Shown in pieces: positions 8,508 to 17,264 of a DNA stretch of 64,000 bases. The position numbers and the translations under genes are program-made. A model generated the notes under the pieces. The model made no database searches. It saw only the letters and a list, made by a program, of their open reading frames with translations, and was not told where the DNA came from. Source of the stretch: Chitinophaga sp. H8 (GTDB taxonomy: Bacteria; Bacteroidota; Bacteroidia; Chitinophagales; Chitinophagaceae); assembly GCF_040567655.1 (NCBI RefSeq), contig NZ_JBEXAC010000001.1, forward strand, positions 1,612,001-1,676,000, in the 5' to 3' direction. Each line of letters begins with the position of its first letter. Positions within the stretch are counted from its first letter, which is position 1.

Positions 8508-11500
8508 ATGAAGATCCGGTTCCACGTTTTGATGGTTATCCTGTTATGCGGTATCCAGGCCATATCCCTGGCGCAATTACCCCGTAAGATTGAACTGCTG
8601 TTTCTTGGACATCACAGTGAGCATCATCCCTCAGCGCGTTACCTGCCCCTCCTGGCATCCGCATTAGCTACGGAAGGGATCAATTTCACTTATACGGAAA
8701 ATCCCGATGACCTGAATCCAGGCCAGCTGGCAAAATATGATGGGGTAATGATCTATGCCAATCACGAGCAGATCACGCCATCTCAGGAAAAGGCCCTGCT
8801 GGATTTTGTAGCGCAGGGAAAAGGATTTATCCCGGTGCATTGTGCCAGTTTCTGTTTTCAGAATTCACCTGCTTATATACAATTGGTAGGCGGGCAGTTT
8901 ATGCAGCATGATACCGGCACATTCACAGCTGCTATTATTCAAAAAGATCACCCGGCGATGACAGGAGTGCAGGAGTTTGCCACCTGGGATGAAACCTATA
9001 TACATACGAAATTAAGCAATGACAGAACTGTGCTGATAGAGCGGATAGCAGGAGACCACCGGGAGCCATGGACCTGGGTAAAGCAGCATGGAAAGGGACG
9101 GGTATTTTATACGGCTTATGGACATGATGAGCGTACCTGGAATAATGCAGGTTTTCAGCAACTGATGAAAGCAGGTATTTTATGGGCTGTAGGCGATAAC
9201 GTAAAAGCACAATGGGCTGCCTACCGGAAAAATATGCCGGTGCTGGTTTACACTGATAAAGACAATATCCCCAATTATGAAAAGAGAGATCCGGCTCCCC
9301 GCTACCAGGAGCCGTTATCACCGGAAGCCTCCAGACAACTGATGCAGGTACCACCCGGGTTTGAGCTGGAGCTATTTGCCGCAGAGCCGGATATCATTAA
9401 TCCCATTGCAATGGAGTGGGATGAGAAAGGACGGTTGTGGGTAATAGAAACCGTTGATTATCCCAACACCGTGCGTGATGATAAAGGCAATGGGGACGAC
9501 CGGATCAAGATCTGTGAGGATACGGATGGAGATGGTAAAGCGGACAAGTTTACCATCTTCGCCGATCATCTGAACATACCTACCAGTCTTACTTTTTACA
9601 ACGGTGGCGTGATCGTATCGCAGGCACCACATTTCCTGTTCCTGAAAGATACAGATGGAGATGGGAAAGCAGATCTGCAAAAAGTGCTGATGAGTGGATG
9701 GGGTACTTTTGATACACATGCAGGACCTTCCAACCTGAAATACGGAATGGATAACTATATCTGGGGGTCGGTGGGATATTCCGGATTTAAAGGCAGCATA
9801 GCCGGTACTAACCGGGAGTTTTCGCAGGGGCTTTACCGTTTTAAACCGGATCTGTCTGTATTTGAGGTGCTCACCGGTACCAGCAATAATACCTGGGGAT
9901 TAGGGTTTACGGAAAATAATGATGTATTTGCTTCTACCGCCAATAATACCCACAGTGTATTTATGGGCATTCCGGATAAAGCGCTGAAAGGCGTGGAAGG
10001 TGTCCGGATCAATGGCAGCATCAAAATAGACGGGCATTATGCCATGCACCCTGTTACGCAGCATGTAAGACAGGTAGATGTATTTGGTGGATTCACCGCA
10101 GCTACCGGACACAATTTTTATAACGCCCGGCAGTATCCCGAAGCGTATTGGAATACGGCGTTTGTATGCGAGCCTACAGGACATCTGGTACACCTGGCGA
10201 AGATCGAAAAAGACGGGGCGGGTTTTACTGAAAAAGACGGCTGGAATCTGCTGGCCAGCGCCGATGAATGGGTATCTCCGGTAGAAGCTAAAACAGGACC
10301 TGATGGGGCGGTATGGGTATTGGACTGGTATAACTTTATTGTACAGCATAACCCAACACCTACGCCTGAACGGGGAGGATATACCGCAGCCACCGGAAAG
10401 GGGAATGCTTATGAAAATCCGCTGCGGGATAAAACGCATGGACGGATCTGGCGTATTGTAAGCCGGGAAGGACAACGGGCAATGCCCATGCAGCTGGATA
10501 AAAAGGCGCCTTCCGGATTGCTCAAAGCCCTTCATAACGATAATTTCTTTTGGCGGATCACGGCTCAGCGTTTATTGGTAGAACGTGGAAAGACAGATGT
10601 ATTGCCGGCCCTGTATCAACTGGTCAAAGCGCCAGGAACGGATGCCGCGGGTAATAATTTTGCTGCCCTGCATGCCTTATGGACGATAGAGGGGCTGGCC
10701 CCCGCCGCAAAAACACCTGCTACCAAAGCGGTTGCTACCGCTGCGTTAAAGCATCCTTCCCCTGGCGTACGGAAAGCAGCTATACAAATACTTGCTACCG
10801 CAGCCTGGCAGGAAACAACGATCCTCAGGTCGGGGATACTACAGGACCCCGATGCGAATACGCGGCTGGCGGCTATTGTATCATTAACCGCAGCTGCGCC
10901 TTCGGCAGCACTGGGGCGTACCTTGTACCAGCTAAGCCTGGAAGAGGCCGTGATCGAAGATGCGTGGTTGTCAAAGGCCGTATATGCGGCAGCGGTACAT
11001 CACCGGCAAGGATTTATGACGGCCTGCCTGCAGGCAGATCCGGATGCGGGAAAAGCGCCTTTGGATAAAAAGCCTGCCGAAGGACGCCCGTTGTTTGAAG
11101 GGACCACACTGGCTACCGTTTTTGCCAATACCTACCGTAACAAACCCATAGCAGGCACTACAAAACCTGCTGATAATACTGCGGCTATCACGGTGCACCT
11201 GAAAGTGAAGAAAAATGAAATGAAGTACGACCGGAAAATATTTACAGTGGAGGCTGGTAAACCAGTAGAGATTATTTTTGAAAACCCGGACTTCATGCAG
11301 CATAACCTCGTGATTACACAACCTGGGGCACTGGAAAAAGTAGGCCGGACAGCTGATAAACTGGCGGAGCATCCCAAAGGGGTAGAAATGAGCTATGTAC
11401 CGGATATGCCGGAAGTGCTCTTTGCTACTAAACTGGTGGACCCGCAACATAAAGTAAAGCTGCGGTTTACCGCACCTCAAAAGCCGGGCGATTACCCGTT

Positions 11501-11567
11501 TGTATGCACATTTCCCGGCCACTGGTCTATTATGAATGGCGTGATGAAAGTGATAGCCGGAAAATAA
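8508..11567 (+). CDS. ThuA / glucose-dehydrogenase-like propeller / HEAT / azurin-type copper fusion protein
   Basis: Exported 1019-residue multidomain protein with a signal peptide ending near residue 23. Residues about 27-240 are a ThuA domain (IELLFLGHHSEHHPS; HGKGRVFYTAYGHDERTW). Residues about 275-650 are a sugar-dehydrogenase-like beta-propeller of the putative membrane-bound dehydrogenase type, with two calcium-loop motifs DTDGDGKAD. Residues about 660-830 are HEAT-like helices. Residues about 900-1019 are a type 1 copper domain with ligands H932, C1000, H1005 and M1009 (VCTFPGHWSIM), the azurin spacing. Relatives usually end in a cytochrome c domain; no CxxCH occurs here, so copper seems to replace heme as electron acceptor. 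Probable periplasmic sugar oxidation. First gene of a three-gene operon. Confidence 0.88.
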   Translation: MKIRFHVLMVILLCGIQAISLAQLPRKIELLFLGHHSEHHPSARYLPLLASALATEGINFTYTENPDDLNPGQLAKYDGVMIYANHEQITPSQEKALLDFVAQGKGFIPVHCASFCFQNSPAYIQLVGGQFMQHDTGTFTAAIIQKDHPAMTGVQEFATWDETYIHTKLSNDRTVLIERIAGDHREPWTWVKQHGKGRVFYTAYGHDERTWNNAGFQQLMKAGILWAVGDNVKAQWAAYRKNMPVLVYTDKDNIPNYEKRDPAPRYQEPLSPEASRQLMQVPPGFELELFAAEPDIINPIAMEWDEKGRLWVIETVDYPNTVRDDKGNGDDRIKICEDTDGDGKADKFTIFADHLNIPTSLTFYNGGVIVSQAPHFLFLKDTDGDGKADLQKVLMSGWGTFDTHAGPSNLKYGMDNYIWGSVGYSGFKGSIAGTNREFSQGLYRFKPDLSVFEVLTGTSNNTWGLGFTENNDVFASTANNTHSVFMGIPDKALKGVEGVRINGSIKIDGHYAMHPVTQHVRQVDVFGGFTAATGHNFYNARQYPEAYWNTAFVCEPTGHLVHLAKIEKDGAGFTEKDGWNLLASADEWVSPVEAKTGPDGAVWVLDWYNFIVQHNPTPTPERGGYTAATGKGNAYENPLRDKTHGRIWRIVSREGQRAMPMQLDKKAPSGLLKALHNDNFFWRITAQRLLVERGKTDVLPALYQLVKAPGTDAAGNNFAALHALWTIEGLAPAAKTPATKAVATAALKHPSPGVRKAAIQILATAAWQETTILRSGILQDPDANTRLAAIVSLTAAAPSAALGRTLYQLSLEEAVIEDAWLSKAVYAAAVHHRQGFMTACLQADPDAGKAPLDKKPAEGRPLFEGTTLATVFANTYRNKPIAGTTKPADNTAAITVHLKVKKNEMKYDRKIFTVEAGKPVEIIFENPDFMQHNLVITQPGALEKVGRTADKLAEHPKGVEMSYVPDMPEVLFATKLVDPQHKVKLRFTAPQKPGDYPFVCTFPGHWSIMNGVMKVIAGK

Positions 11568-11621
11568 CCGGTAGTTTTAGTATGTTGTGGTATCACACGG
11601 ATAACTGATAAAAAGTAACAG

Positions 11622-12482
11622 ATGAGTATACACGTAAAAACAGGCGTTAGTACCTGGCTATGGACTTCTCCTTTTACCACGGATACGGTCGCATTATTCC
11701 CTAAAATTAAATCCATGGGGTATGATGTTGTGGAAATTGCGGTAGAGTATCCCGAACTGATAGCGGGTAAGCAGGTAAAGGAAGCCCTGGATGCCAATGG
11801 GCTGGAAGCAGTGGTGTGCGGTGCTTTTGGCCCTACCCGTGATCTGACACATGAAGATCCTGCCGTACATGAAACTTGCTTTACGTATATCCGTCAATGC
11901 CTGGATTTGTGTAATACCTGGGGAGCCTCCTTTCTGGCAGGGCCTATGTACGCTGCCGTAGGAAAAGCGAGAATGGTGAGTGCTGAGCAGCGGAAAACGG
12001 AGTGGGACAGGGCGGTGACCAACCTGCACAAGGCGTGTATGGAAGCAAAAGCACGGGGATTATCCCTCGCGTTGGAGCCACTCAACCGTTTTGAAACAGA
12101 CCTGGTTAATACAGCAGCAGATGTGAACCGGCTGATCCGTGATATCAACCATCCGGCAGCAGGTATCATGCTGGACGGATTTCATATGGGGATAGAAGAA
12201 AAGAATATGGAGGAGGCGATCGTGGCGGCGGGTAAACGCTTGCTGCATGTGCAGGTCTCTGAAAATGACCGGGGTATCCCCGGCAGCGGACAAACGCAAT
12301 GGCAGTCACTTAAACAGGGGCTGGAACGGATCAACTATCAGGGCGTGGTAGCGATCGAAAGTTTCACCCCGGCCATAAAAGAACTGGCCGGAGCAGTATG
12401 TATCTGGAAAAACCTGGCCGACGATCAGGACCAGTTTGCTATAGAAGGATTCCACTTTTTACAACAACTGTTTAAAAGCTAA
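11622..12482 (+). CDS. Sugar phosphate isomerase/epimerase (tagatose/psicose 3-epimerase-like TIM barrel)
   Basis: A 286-residue TIM-barrel protein of the xylose isomerase-like family (AP_endonuc_2), closest in pattern to ketose 3-epimerases. The expected metal ligands are present: Glu in LALEPLNRFETD, Asp in GIMLDGFHMG, His in LLHVQVSENDRGIPGSG and Glu in GVVAIESFTP. No signal peptide, so it is cytoplasmic. It lies 54 bases after the ThuA fusion and 3 bases before the Gfo/Idh/MocA gene, clearly the same operon. It probably isomerises the oxidised sugar or a derivative made by its partners. The exact substrate is not readable. Confidence 0.88.
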   Translation: MSIHVKTGVSTWLWTSPFTTDTVALFPKIKSMGYDVVEIAVEYPELIAGKQVKEALDANGLEAVVCGAFGPTRDLTHEDPAVHETCFTYIRQCLDLCNTWGASFLAGPMYAAVGKARMVSAEQRKTEWDRAVTNLHKACMEAKARGLSLALEPLNRFETDLVNTAADVNRLIRDINHPAAGIMLDGFHMGIEEKNMEEAIVAAGKRLLHVQVSENDRGIPGSGQTQWQSLKQGLERINYQGVVAIESFTPAIKELAGAVCIWKNLADDQDQFAIEGFHFLQQLFKS

Positions 12483-12485
12483 GCC

Positions 12486-13616
12486 ATGAGCCATCAAAAA
12501 ATTAATATCGCCATCGTAGGATTAGGTTTTGGGGCAGAATTCATCCCCATCTATAAAAAACATCCGCATGCCAACCTGGTAGCGATTTGTCAGCGCAATA
12601 AAACCAGGCTGGATGCCATCGGGGATGCTTTTGATATCGCCAAAAGATATACAGATTATGATGAGCTGCTGAAAGACCCGGAGATAGATGCCGTACATAT
12701 CAATACACCGATCCCGGATCATGGCATACAATCCATCAAAGCGCTGAAGGCGGGCAAACATGTGGCATGTACCGTGCCTATGGCTACTACAGTAGCAGAA
12801 TGTGAGGAGATCGTGCGGCTTACCAAGGCCAGTGGGCTTACCTATATGATGATGGAAACAGTGGTATATGCCCGTGAGTTCCTGTTTATGAAATCACTGT
12901 ATGAAAAGGGCGAACTGGGTAAGGTGCAGTTTATGAAAGCCAGTCACCAGCAGGATATGGACGGCTGGCCCAATTACTGGCCGGGACTGCCACCTATGCA
13001 TTATGCTACTCATTGTGTAGGGCCGGTGCTGGGGTTACTGCGCAGTGAAGCAGAATATGTTTCCTGTCTGGGATCAGGTACCATCCGGGAAGAACTGCAG
13101 GCACATTATAATTCTCCCTATGCTGTGGAAACCACCCATATCAAATTGCGTAATTCCGACCTGTGCGCGCAGGTATACCGTTCTCTTTTTGATGTGGCCA
13201 GGCAATACCGGGAGAGCTTTGAGGTATATGGTTCTAAAAGATCGGTAGAATGGCCGCTGATAGAAGGAGAGGAATTAATCGTACATACGGCGAAGTTACC
13301 GGAAACGGATATCCCTGCTAAGGTGGCCTGTCCGGATTTCGCCGAATTATTGCCGGAGTCCATCCGTTCTTTTACTACCAAAGGCGTATATGATGCGGAT
13401 GAACATCAGCACCTGTCTTTCACCCAGGGAGGCGGGCATGGCGGATCACATCCGCACCTGGTACATCAGTTTGTGAATGCGCTGGTAACAAAGACCGCGC
13501 CTTATCCTAATGCGGTACAATCGGCCAATATCACTTGTGTGGGTATCCTGGCACATGAGTCTGCCAGGCAGGGAGGAAAGATCATCTACTTGCCGGAGTT
13601 TACCCTGTCTTCTTAA
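12486..13616 (+). CDS. Gfo/Idh/MocA-family oxidoreductase (variant CTVP motif)
   Basis: A 376-residue cytoplasmic NAD(P)-dependent sugar oxidoreductase by family. It has an N-terminal Rossmann fold (IAIVGLGFGAEFIPIY) and the usual alpha/beta C-terminal domain with a candidate catalytic His in YATHCVGPV. The conserved EKP motif, which supplies the family's catalytic lysine, is replaced by CTVP (T96-V97-P98 in HVACTVPMATTVAEC). Either this is a subfamily with another catalytic arrangement or the protein is not a classical dehydrogenase. Last gene of the operon, followed 15 bases later by a strong terminator. Confidence 0.88.
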   Translation: MSHQKINIAIVGLGFGAEFIPIYKKHPHANLVAICQRNKTRLDAIGDAFDIAKRYTDYDELLKDPEIDAVHINTPIPDHGIQSIKALKAGKHVACTVPMATTVAECEEIVRLTKASGLTYMMMETVVYAREFLFMKSLYEKGELGKVQFMKASHQQDMDGWPNYWPGLPPMHYATHCVGPVLGLLRSEAEYVSCLGSGTIREELQAHYNSPYAVETTHIKLRNSDLCAQVYRSLFDVARQYRESFEVYGSKRSVEWPLIEGEELIVHTAKLPETDIPAKVACPDFAELLPESIRSFTTKGVYDADEHQHLSFTQGGGHGGSHPHLVHQFVNALVTKTAPYPNAVQSANITCVGILAHESARQGGKIIYLPEFTLSS

Positions 13617-13630
13617 GCGTAATAATTATG

Positions 13631-13671
13631 AAAAAAAATACCTGCCTGTTTATTCAGGCAGGTATTTTTTT
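13631..13671. terminator. Bidirectional intrinsic terminator
   Basis: Stem ATACCTGCCTG / CAGGCAGGTAT (13638-13648 and 13655-13665) with loop TTTATT, an A8 tract on the left and T6-7 on the right. It terminates the plus-strand sugar operon and the minus-strand locus ending with the TlpA gene at 13690. Confidence 0.93.
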
Positions 13672-13689
13672 ATCATAAATAACCAGTAA

Positions 13690-14811
13690 CTATTGCAGTA
13701 ATTGGGCGAGCTTATCTTCCAGTGTTTTGCCACGGAGATTTTTAGCGACGATCTTTCCTTCCGGGTTGATCAGGAAATTGGCCGGGATACCTGATACGCC
13801 GTACAATTGTGCCGCTTCATTTTTCCAACCTTTCAGGTCAGATACCTGCGGCCACAATAAGCCGTCATCATGAATAGCCTGCATCCAGAATGATTTGCCA
13901 TTTTCCTGGTCGAGTGAAACGCCCAGGATTTCGAAGTTCTTATCTTTAAATGCTTTGTAGGCAGTTACCACATTAGGGTTTTCTGCCCGGCAGGGACCGC
14001 ACCAGCTGGCCCAGAAATCAATCAGCACATATTTGCCTCTGAAGTCGGTGAGAGAAACTGGTTTGCCGAGGGTATCATTTTGGGTAAATACTGGCGCCAT
14101 TACACCAATCGCCGTTTTGCGTTGTGTGTCCAGCATTTTTGCAAAGCGCACCCCTGATTTACTTTCCCGTACTGACTTTGACAGCAACTTAAAAATGGGC
14201 TCCACTTTTTCAGGATCAGGGTCGTAACCTGCCCATTCTGATAAAGCATCCAGGCTTACACTTGTTTTAGGATTGGCTTTCATGAACTTCACCAGCACTT
14301 TCTGCTGTTCATCTTTAATAGCCTTATTCTCTTCGCGGTATTTCTTTTTAAATTCATCCGTAGCCCTTTCATCAGGAGAGGCCGCATAATAGGCTTTGCT
14401 CAGCTCGGCATTCTGTTTGTCTACGTTCGTCAGACTGGCTTTATACTGATTGAAATACTTGTTGGCTACTCCACCGGTCACTTTTGCATGCAGGATAGAG
14501 TCCGGTGTAGTAACAATAAGATTACCTTTTTCCAGGTAAAAGGTAAAGCGGTTGGCTGTAAAGGATTTTTCCAGCGTACTGCCGGTAAACAAAAATGCTT
14601 TTGCAGGTGCTTCCATTTCACCGGTAAATACAAACTTACCATCCCTGATTTCAGCAGAATCTATGATACGTCCTTTTTCGTTACCGGAGTAGAGGTAGGC
14701 TTTAGGGTCTGTATTATTTTTTCCCAATGTACCATTGATGGTGTATTTATCGTCCTGTGCATGGACCAGTTGTGGTAGCACCAGTGCAGCGATGATAGGT
14801 AGTCTTTTCAT
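13690..14811 (-). CDS. TlpA-family thiol:disulfide oxidoreductase with N-terminal DUF4369
   Basis: Exported 373-residue protein. A signal peptide (residues 1-18) precedes a DUF4369 beta domain (about 22-120; YTINGTLGKNNTDPKAYLYS), a helical linker (about 130-230) and a thioredoxin-like AhpC/TlpA domain (about 235-373) with active site WASWCGPCRAENP. It should reduce or exchange disulfides in the periplasm. It is the last gene of locus 1, 44 bases after the Mx1-like lipoprotein. SusCD-Mx1-TlpA clusters are common in Bacteroidota and usually thought to act in peptide or cofactor uptake, though the substrate here is unknown. Confidence 0.9.
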   Translation of the reverse strand: MKRLPIIAALVLPQLVHAQDDKYTINGTLGKNNTDPKAYLYSGNEKGRIIDSAEIRDGKFVFTGEMEAPAKAFLFTGSTLEKSFTANRFTFYLEKGNLIVTTPDSILHAKVTGGVANKYFNQYKASLTNVDKQNAELSKAYYAASPDERATDEFKKKYREENKAIKDEQQKVLVKFMKANPKTSVSLDALSEWAGYDPDPEKVEPIFKLLSKSVRESKSGVRFAKMLDTQRKTAIGVMAPVFTQNDTLGKPVSLTDFRGKYVLIDFWASWCGPCRAENPNVVTAYKAFKDKNFEILGVSLDQENGKSFWMQAIHDDGLLWPQVSDLKGWKNEAAQLYGVSGIPANFLINPEGKIVAKNLRGKTLEDKLAQLLQ

Positions 14812-14855
14812 ATTGTGATTAAATTGTTTTAAGAATGGTTGGGTTGTTATTATTG

Positions 14856-15773
14856 CTATTCATCATGTTTCTGACGATAAAGGTTACCGGTAGCTTGTAT
14901 ATCCCAGTCGTAGCTTTTGAAGTATTTAATGATGATTTCATACTTTTTAGCTCTGGCAGGGCTGTTGTCCAGGTATTTTGTTTTGATGTTACTGTAGGAT
15001 TCCAGTGCCAGCAATTCCAGCCATTCAGCGAAGTCAGATTCAAAAGTGGTAGAACCGGAAGCCGTAATAAAACCACCATTTTTTGCCAGTTCTTCTTTAG
15101 CCGCAATCCATTTTTCAAGGTCACCATCATTATCCAACTCTTTATCTAATTTGTCCAATGCCTGACGATTATCGTAAGCTTTACCTGCCAGTGCAAATTC
15201 CAGGATAGGTGCTTCCATACGGGCTCCTACCATAATCCCGATGTTACTCCAGATCTGGTGAGCTAATACACTGTCCTGGTAGTAGTGGTTTTCCGGATCC
15301 GTGATAGGCAATGCATCTTTCAGGTGGTTGGGCCAGCAGATCACCAGGCGGCTGCGTCCTATCCTTTTAAGCTCAGATGCCCAATAGCCTGCCCCATAGG
15401 TTTTTACAAAGAAAAACTCCAGTGGGAAAAAGGTTTTGGCATATTTATCCGATACTCCGGACAACAGTTTTTTGGAATAGATCAATGCACTTTCCCGGTC
15501 GGCATCTTCGATCTTACCCACCCCATAGCGGTTGAAAGGATCGGTATCCAGGATGGCATTGGTCACTTCTTTCCAGTTGTTAAAATCCATGCGCACCCAT
15601 ACGTTGTATTTTCCGTACAGTTCTTTCACCATTGGTGCCGCATCAGCAGGGGGCGTGAATTGTTGTACAATCCCTAAGTTGTCGGTGATGCCTGGTGCGG
15701 CTTCTTTTTTACAGCTGGTAGACAAAATGCCGGCAGCTGCGAGGAGGAGTATATAGCAATAATTTGTTTTCAT
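14856..15773 (-). CDS. Peptidase_Mx1-like lipoprotein with degenerate zinc site
   Basis: A 305-residue lipoprotein with lipobox ILSTSCKK (Cys 21). Its position after SusD and its C-terminal GGFITASGSTTFESDFAEWLE segment match the SusCD-associated zinc metallopeptidase lipoproteins (Peptidase_Mx1 type), which normally carry HExxH plus a downstream EDFAE-type motif. Where HExxH is expected this protein has H172-Q-I-W-S176 (SVLAHQIWSNIG), so the catalytic Glu and second His are both missing. It is probably catalytically dead and may serve as a surface binding protein. It lies 25 bases after SusD and before TlpA in the same transcript. Family assignment comes from motif and context, not from a search. 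Confidence 0.75.
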   Translation of the reverse strand: MKTNYCYILLLAAAGILSTSCKKEAAPGITDNLGIVQQFTPPADAAPMVKELYGKYNVWVRMDFNNWKEVTNAILDTDPFNRYGVGKIEDADRESALIYSKKLLSGVSDKYAKTFFPLEFFFVKTYGAGYWASELKRIGRSRLVICWPNHLKDALPITDPENHYYQDSVLAHQIWSNIGIMVGARMEAPILEFALAGKAYDNRQALDKLDKELDNDGDLEKWIAAKEELAKNGGFITASGSTTFESDFAEWLELLALESYSNIKTKYLDNSPARAKKYEIIIKYFKSYDWDIQATGNLYRQKHDE

Positions 15774-15798
15774 GACTGGTTGTTTTTAGATAAAATGA

Positions 15799-17250
15799 TC
15801 AGGGATTTAGTGGCATATCCGGGCTGTTGGTTTGTTCCGACAGCGGGATTTGCAGCAGGTAACGTGGATCTCCCTGTTTCAGTTTGTATTCCACCCCATT
15901 TTTGTAAAGGTGTGTGAGAGCAGGCTTCCCTAATCTTCTCAGATCAAACCAACGCATGCCACCGTCAAAGGCCATTTCCACACGGCGTTCTTCCAGTACA
16001 CGTTGCAGGAGTTGTTCGTCATTAAAATCTGCTGATTTAAGCGGGGCATAATCTGTTTTTTTGATCCTTTTCTGCAACAGGTTATTGATGTCTGTGAGCG
16101 CTTTATCTTTTTGTTTTAAGCGGGCATATGCTTCTGCACGGGTTACATAAGCCTCGCTTACTTTCATCCCGATGTAGTAAGATGGATTTTCCTGTTTGGC
16201 ATACATATTATAGATCGTAGTACCGGTTTCAAATCCTTCTGGTGTATTGGTATCCATCAGGGAAGCGAAGATATACTGACGGTAATCCATCTTGTTAGGC
16301 CTTTGACATAAAGCCAGGAGTTCAAGAGACGGTTTGAACATATAAGTACCATAATAGAAAATGTTACCATTAGCCTTTCCTCCAACATAAAAAAGCACTT
16401 CATTTTTATAATCGGAATCAACGAAGCCAAATGTTCCGGAGAAAGCATAGGAAGGATGATCAGCTTTATCTACAATTGCCTGAATATTATTCATATCAAA
16501 TAATGGTTTGGCAACGATGATATCAGAAGCGGCGGCGATTGCTTTTTCATAATCTCCCATAAATAAGTGTACCCTTGCTTTGAAGAGCTGCAGGGAGGTA
16601 GCATCAAAGCGGAACTTGTTAGTGGTTTTCTTACCTGCCAGCAAGGGGGTAGCAGCATCCAGGTCTGACAGGATCTGCGCCCAAACCTTTTCAACTGGTT
16701 CCCTTACATTGTTTTGGGTATTCTGATGCACATCCTTTGCGCTCAGTGGCATAGGTACACCATGCGCTTTGAGGGTGGTGGGAGCGTAAGGTTCTGCATA
16801 CAGATTTACCAGGTAAAAATAGGAGAAGGCCCGTAATGCAAATGCTTCTCCCTTCACGGTTTCAAACAGGTCTTTTTCGGCAGGTGATGGCGTACGGCTG
16901 GCAAATTCATCCAGTACGGTATTGGCACAGTAGATGGATTTATACAATTGCCCCCAGTACGGGTCTTCTTCCACACCATCCAGTTGTTTGGTTTCAGACC
17001 AGGCAAACCAGGGCTCATTGGCTTTCTCAGGAGTCCGGGTGCTACTCAGGTTGGCATATACATTGTCGGTCATCAGGTCGGTTTTCATAAAGAAATCCGT
17101 TTTAGGATAACCACCCATTAATACAGATTCATAATCGCTGATGCTCACTGGTATCATACTGTTCACCGGTTTGATATCGAGCAGTTTATTGCAGCTGCTG
17201 ACAGTGATGGCCAGCAGAAGTATACTAGTGATGATGTTTATTTTTTTCAT
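15799..17250 (-). CDS. RagB/SusD-family nutrient-binding lipoprotein (locus 1)
   Basis: Surface lipoprotein that acts as the lid of the SusC channel and captures the substrate. The open frame extends to 17415, but those 55 residues are non-native; the start at 17250 gives MKKINIITSILLLAITVSSC with lipobox SSC and lies 14 bases after the susC stop. About 483 residues. SusD-type TPR segments are visible (ALRAFSYFYLVNLYAEPY, YVTRAEAYARLKQKDKALTDIN), and the C-terminus has the typical RRVEMAFDGGMRWFDLRRLGKP. Paired with the upstream SusC; ligand unknown, perhaps peptide-like given the downstream Mx1 and TlpA genes. Confidence 0.93.
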   Translation of the reverse strand: MKKINIITSILLLAITVSSCNKLLDIKPVNSMIPVSISDYESVLMGGYPKTDFFMKTDLMTDNVYANLSSTRTPEKANEPWFAWSETKQLDGVEEDPYWGQLYKSIYCANTVLDEFASRTPSPAEKDLFETVKGEAFALRAFSYFYLVNLYAEPYAPTTLKAHGVPMPLSAKDVHQNTQNNVREPVEKVWAQILSDLDAATPLLAGKKTTNKFRFDATSLQLFKARVHLFMGDYEKAIAAASDIIVAKPLFDMNNIQAIVDKADHPSYAFSGTFGFVDSDYKNEVLFYVGGKANGNIFYYGTYMFKPSLELLALCQRPNKMDYRQYIFASLMDTNTPEGFETGTTIYNMYAKQENPSYYIGMKVSEAYVTRAEAYARLKQKDKALTDINNLLQKRIKKTDYAPLKSADFNDEQLLQRVLEERRVEMAFDGGMRWFDLRRLGKPALTHLYKNGVEYKLKQGDPRYLLQIPLSEQTNSPDMPLNP

Positions 17251-17264
17251 AAAATAATCCCCGT

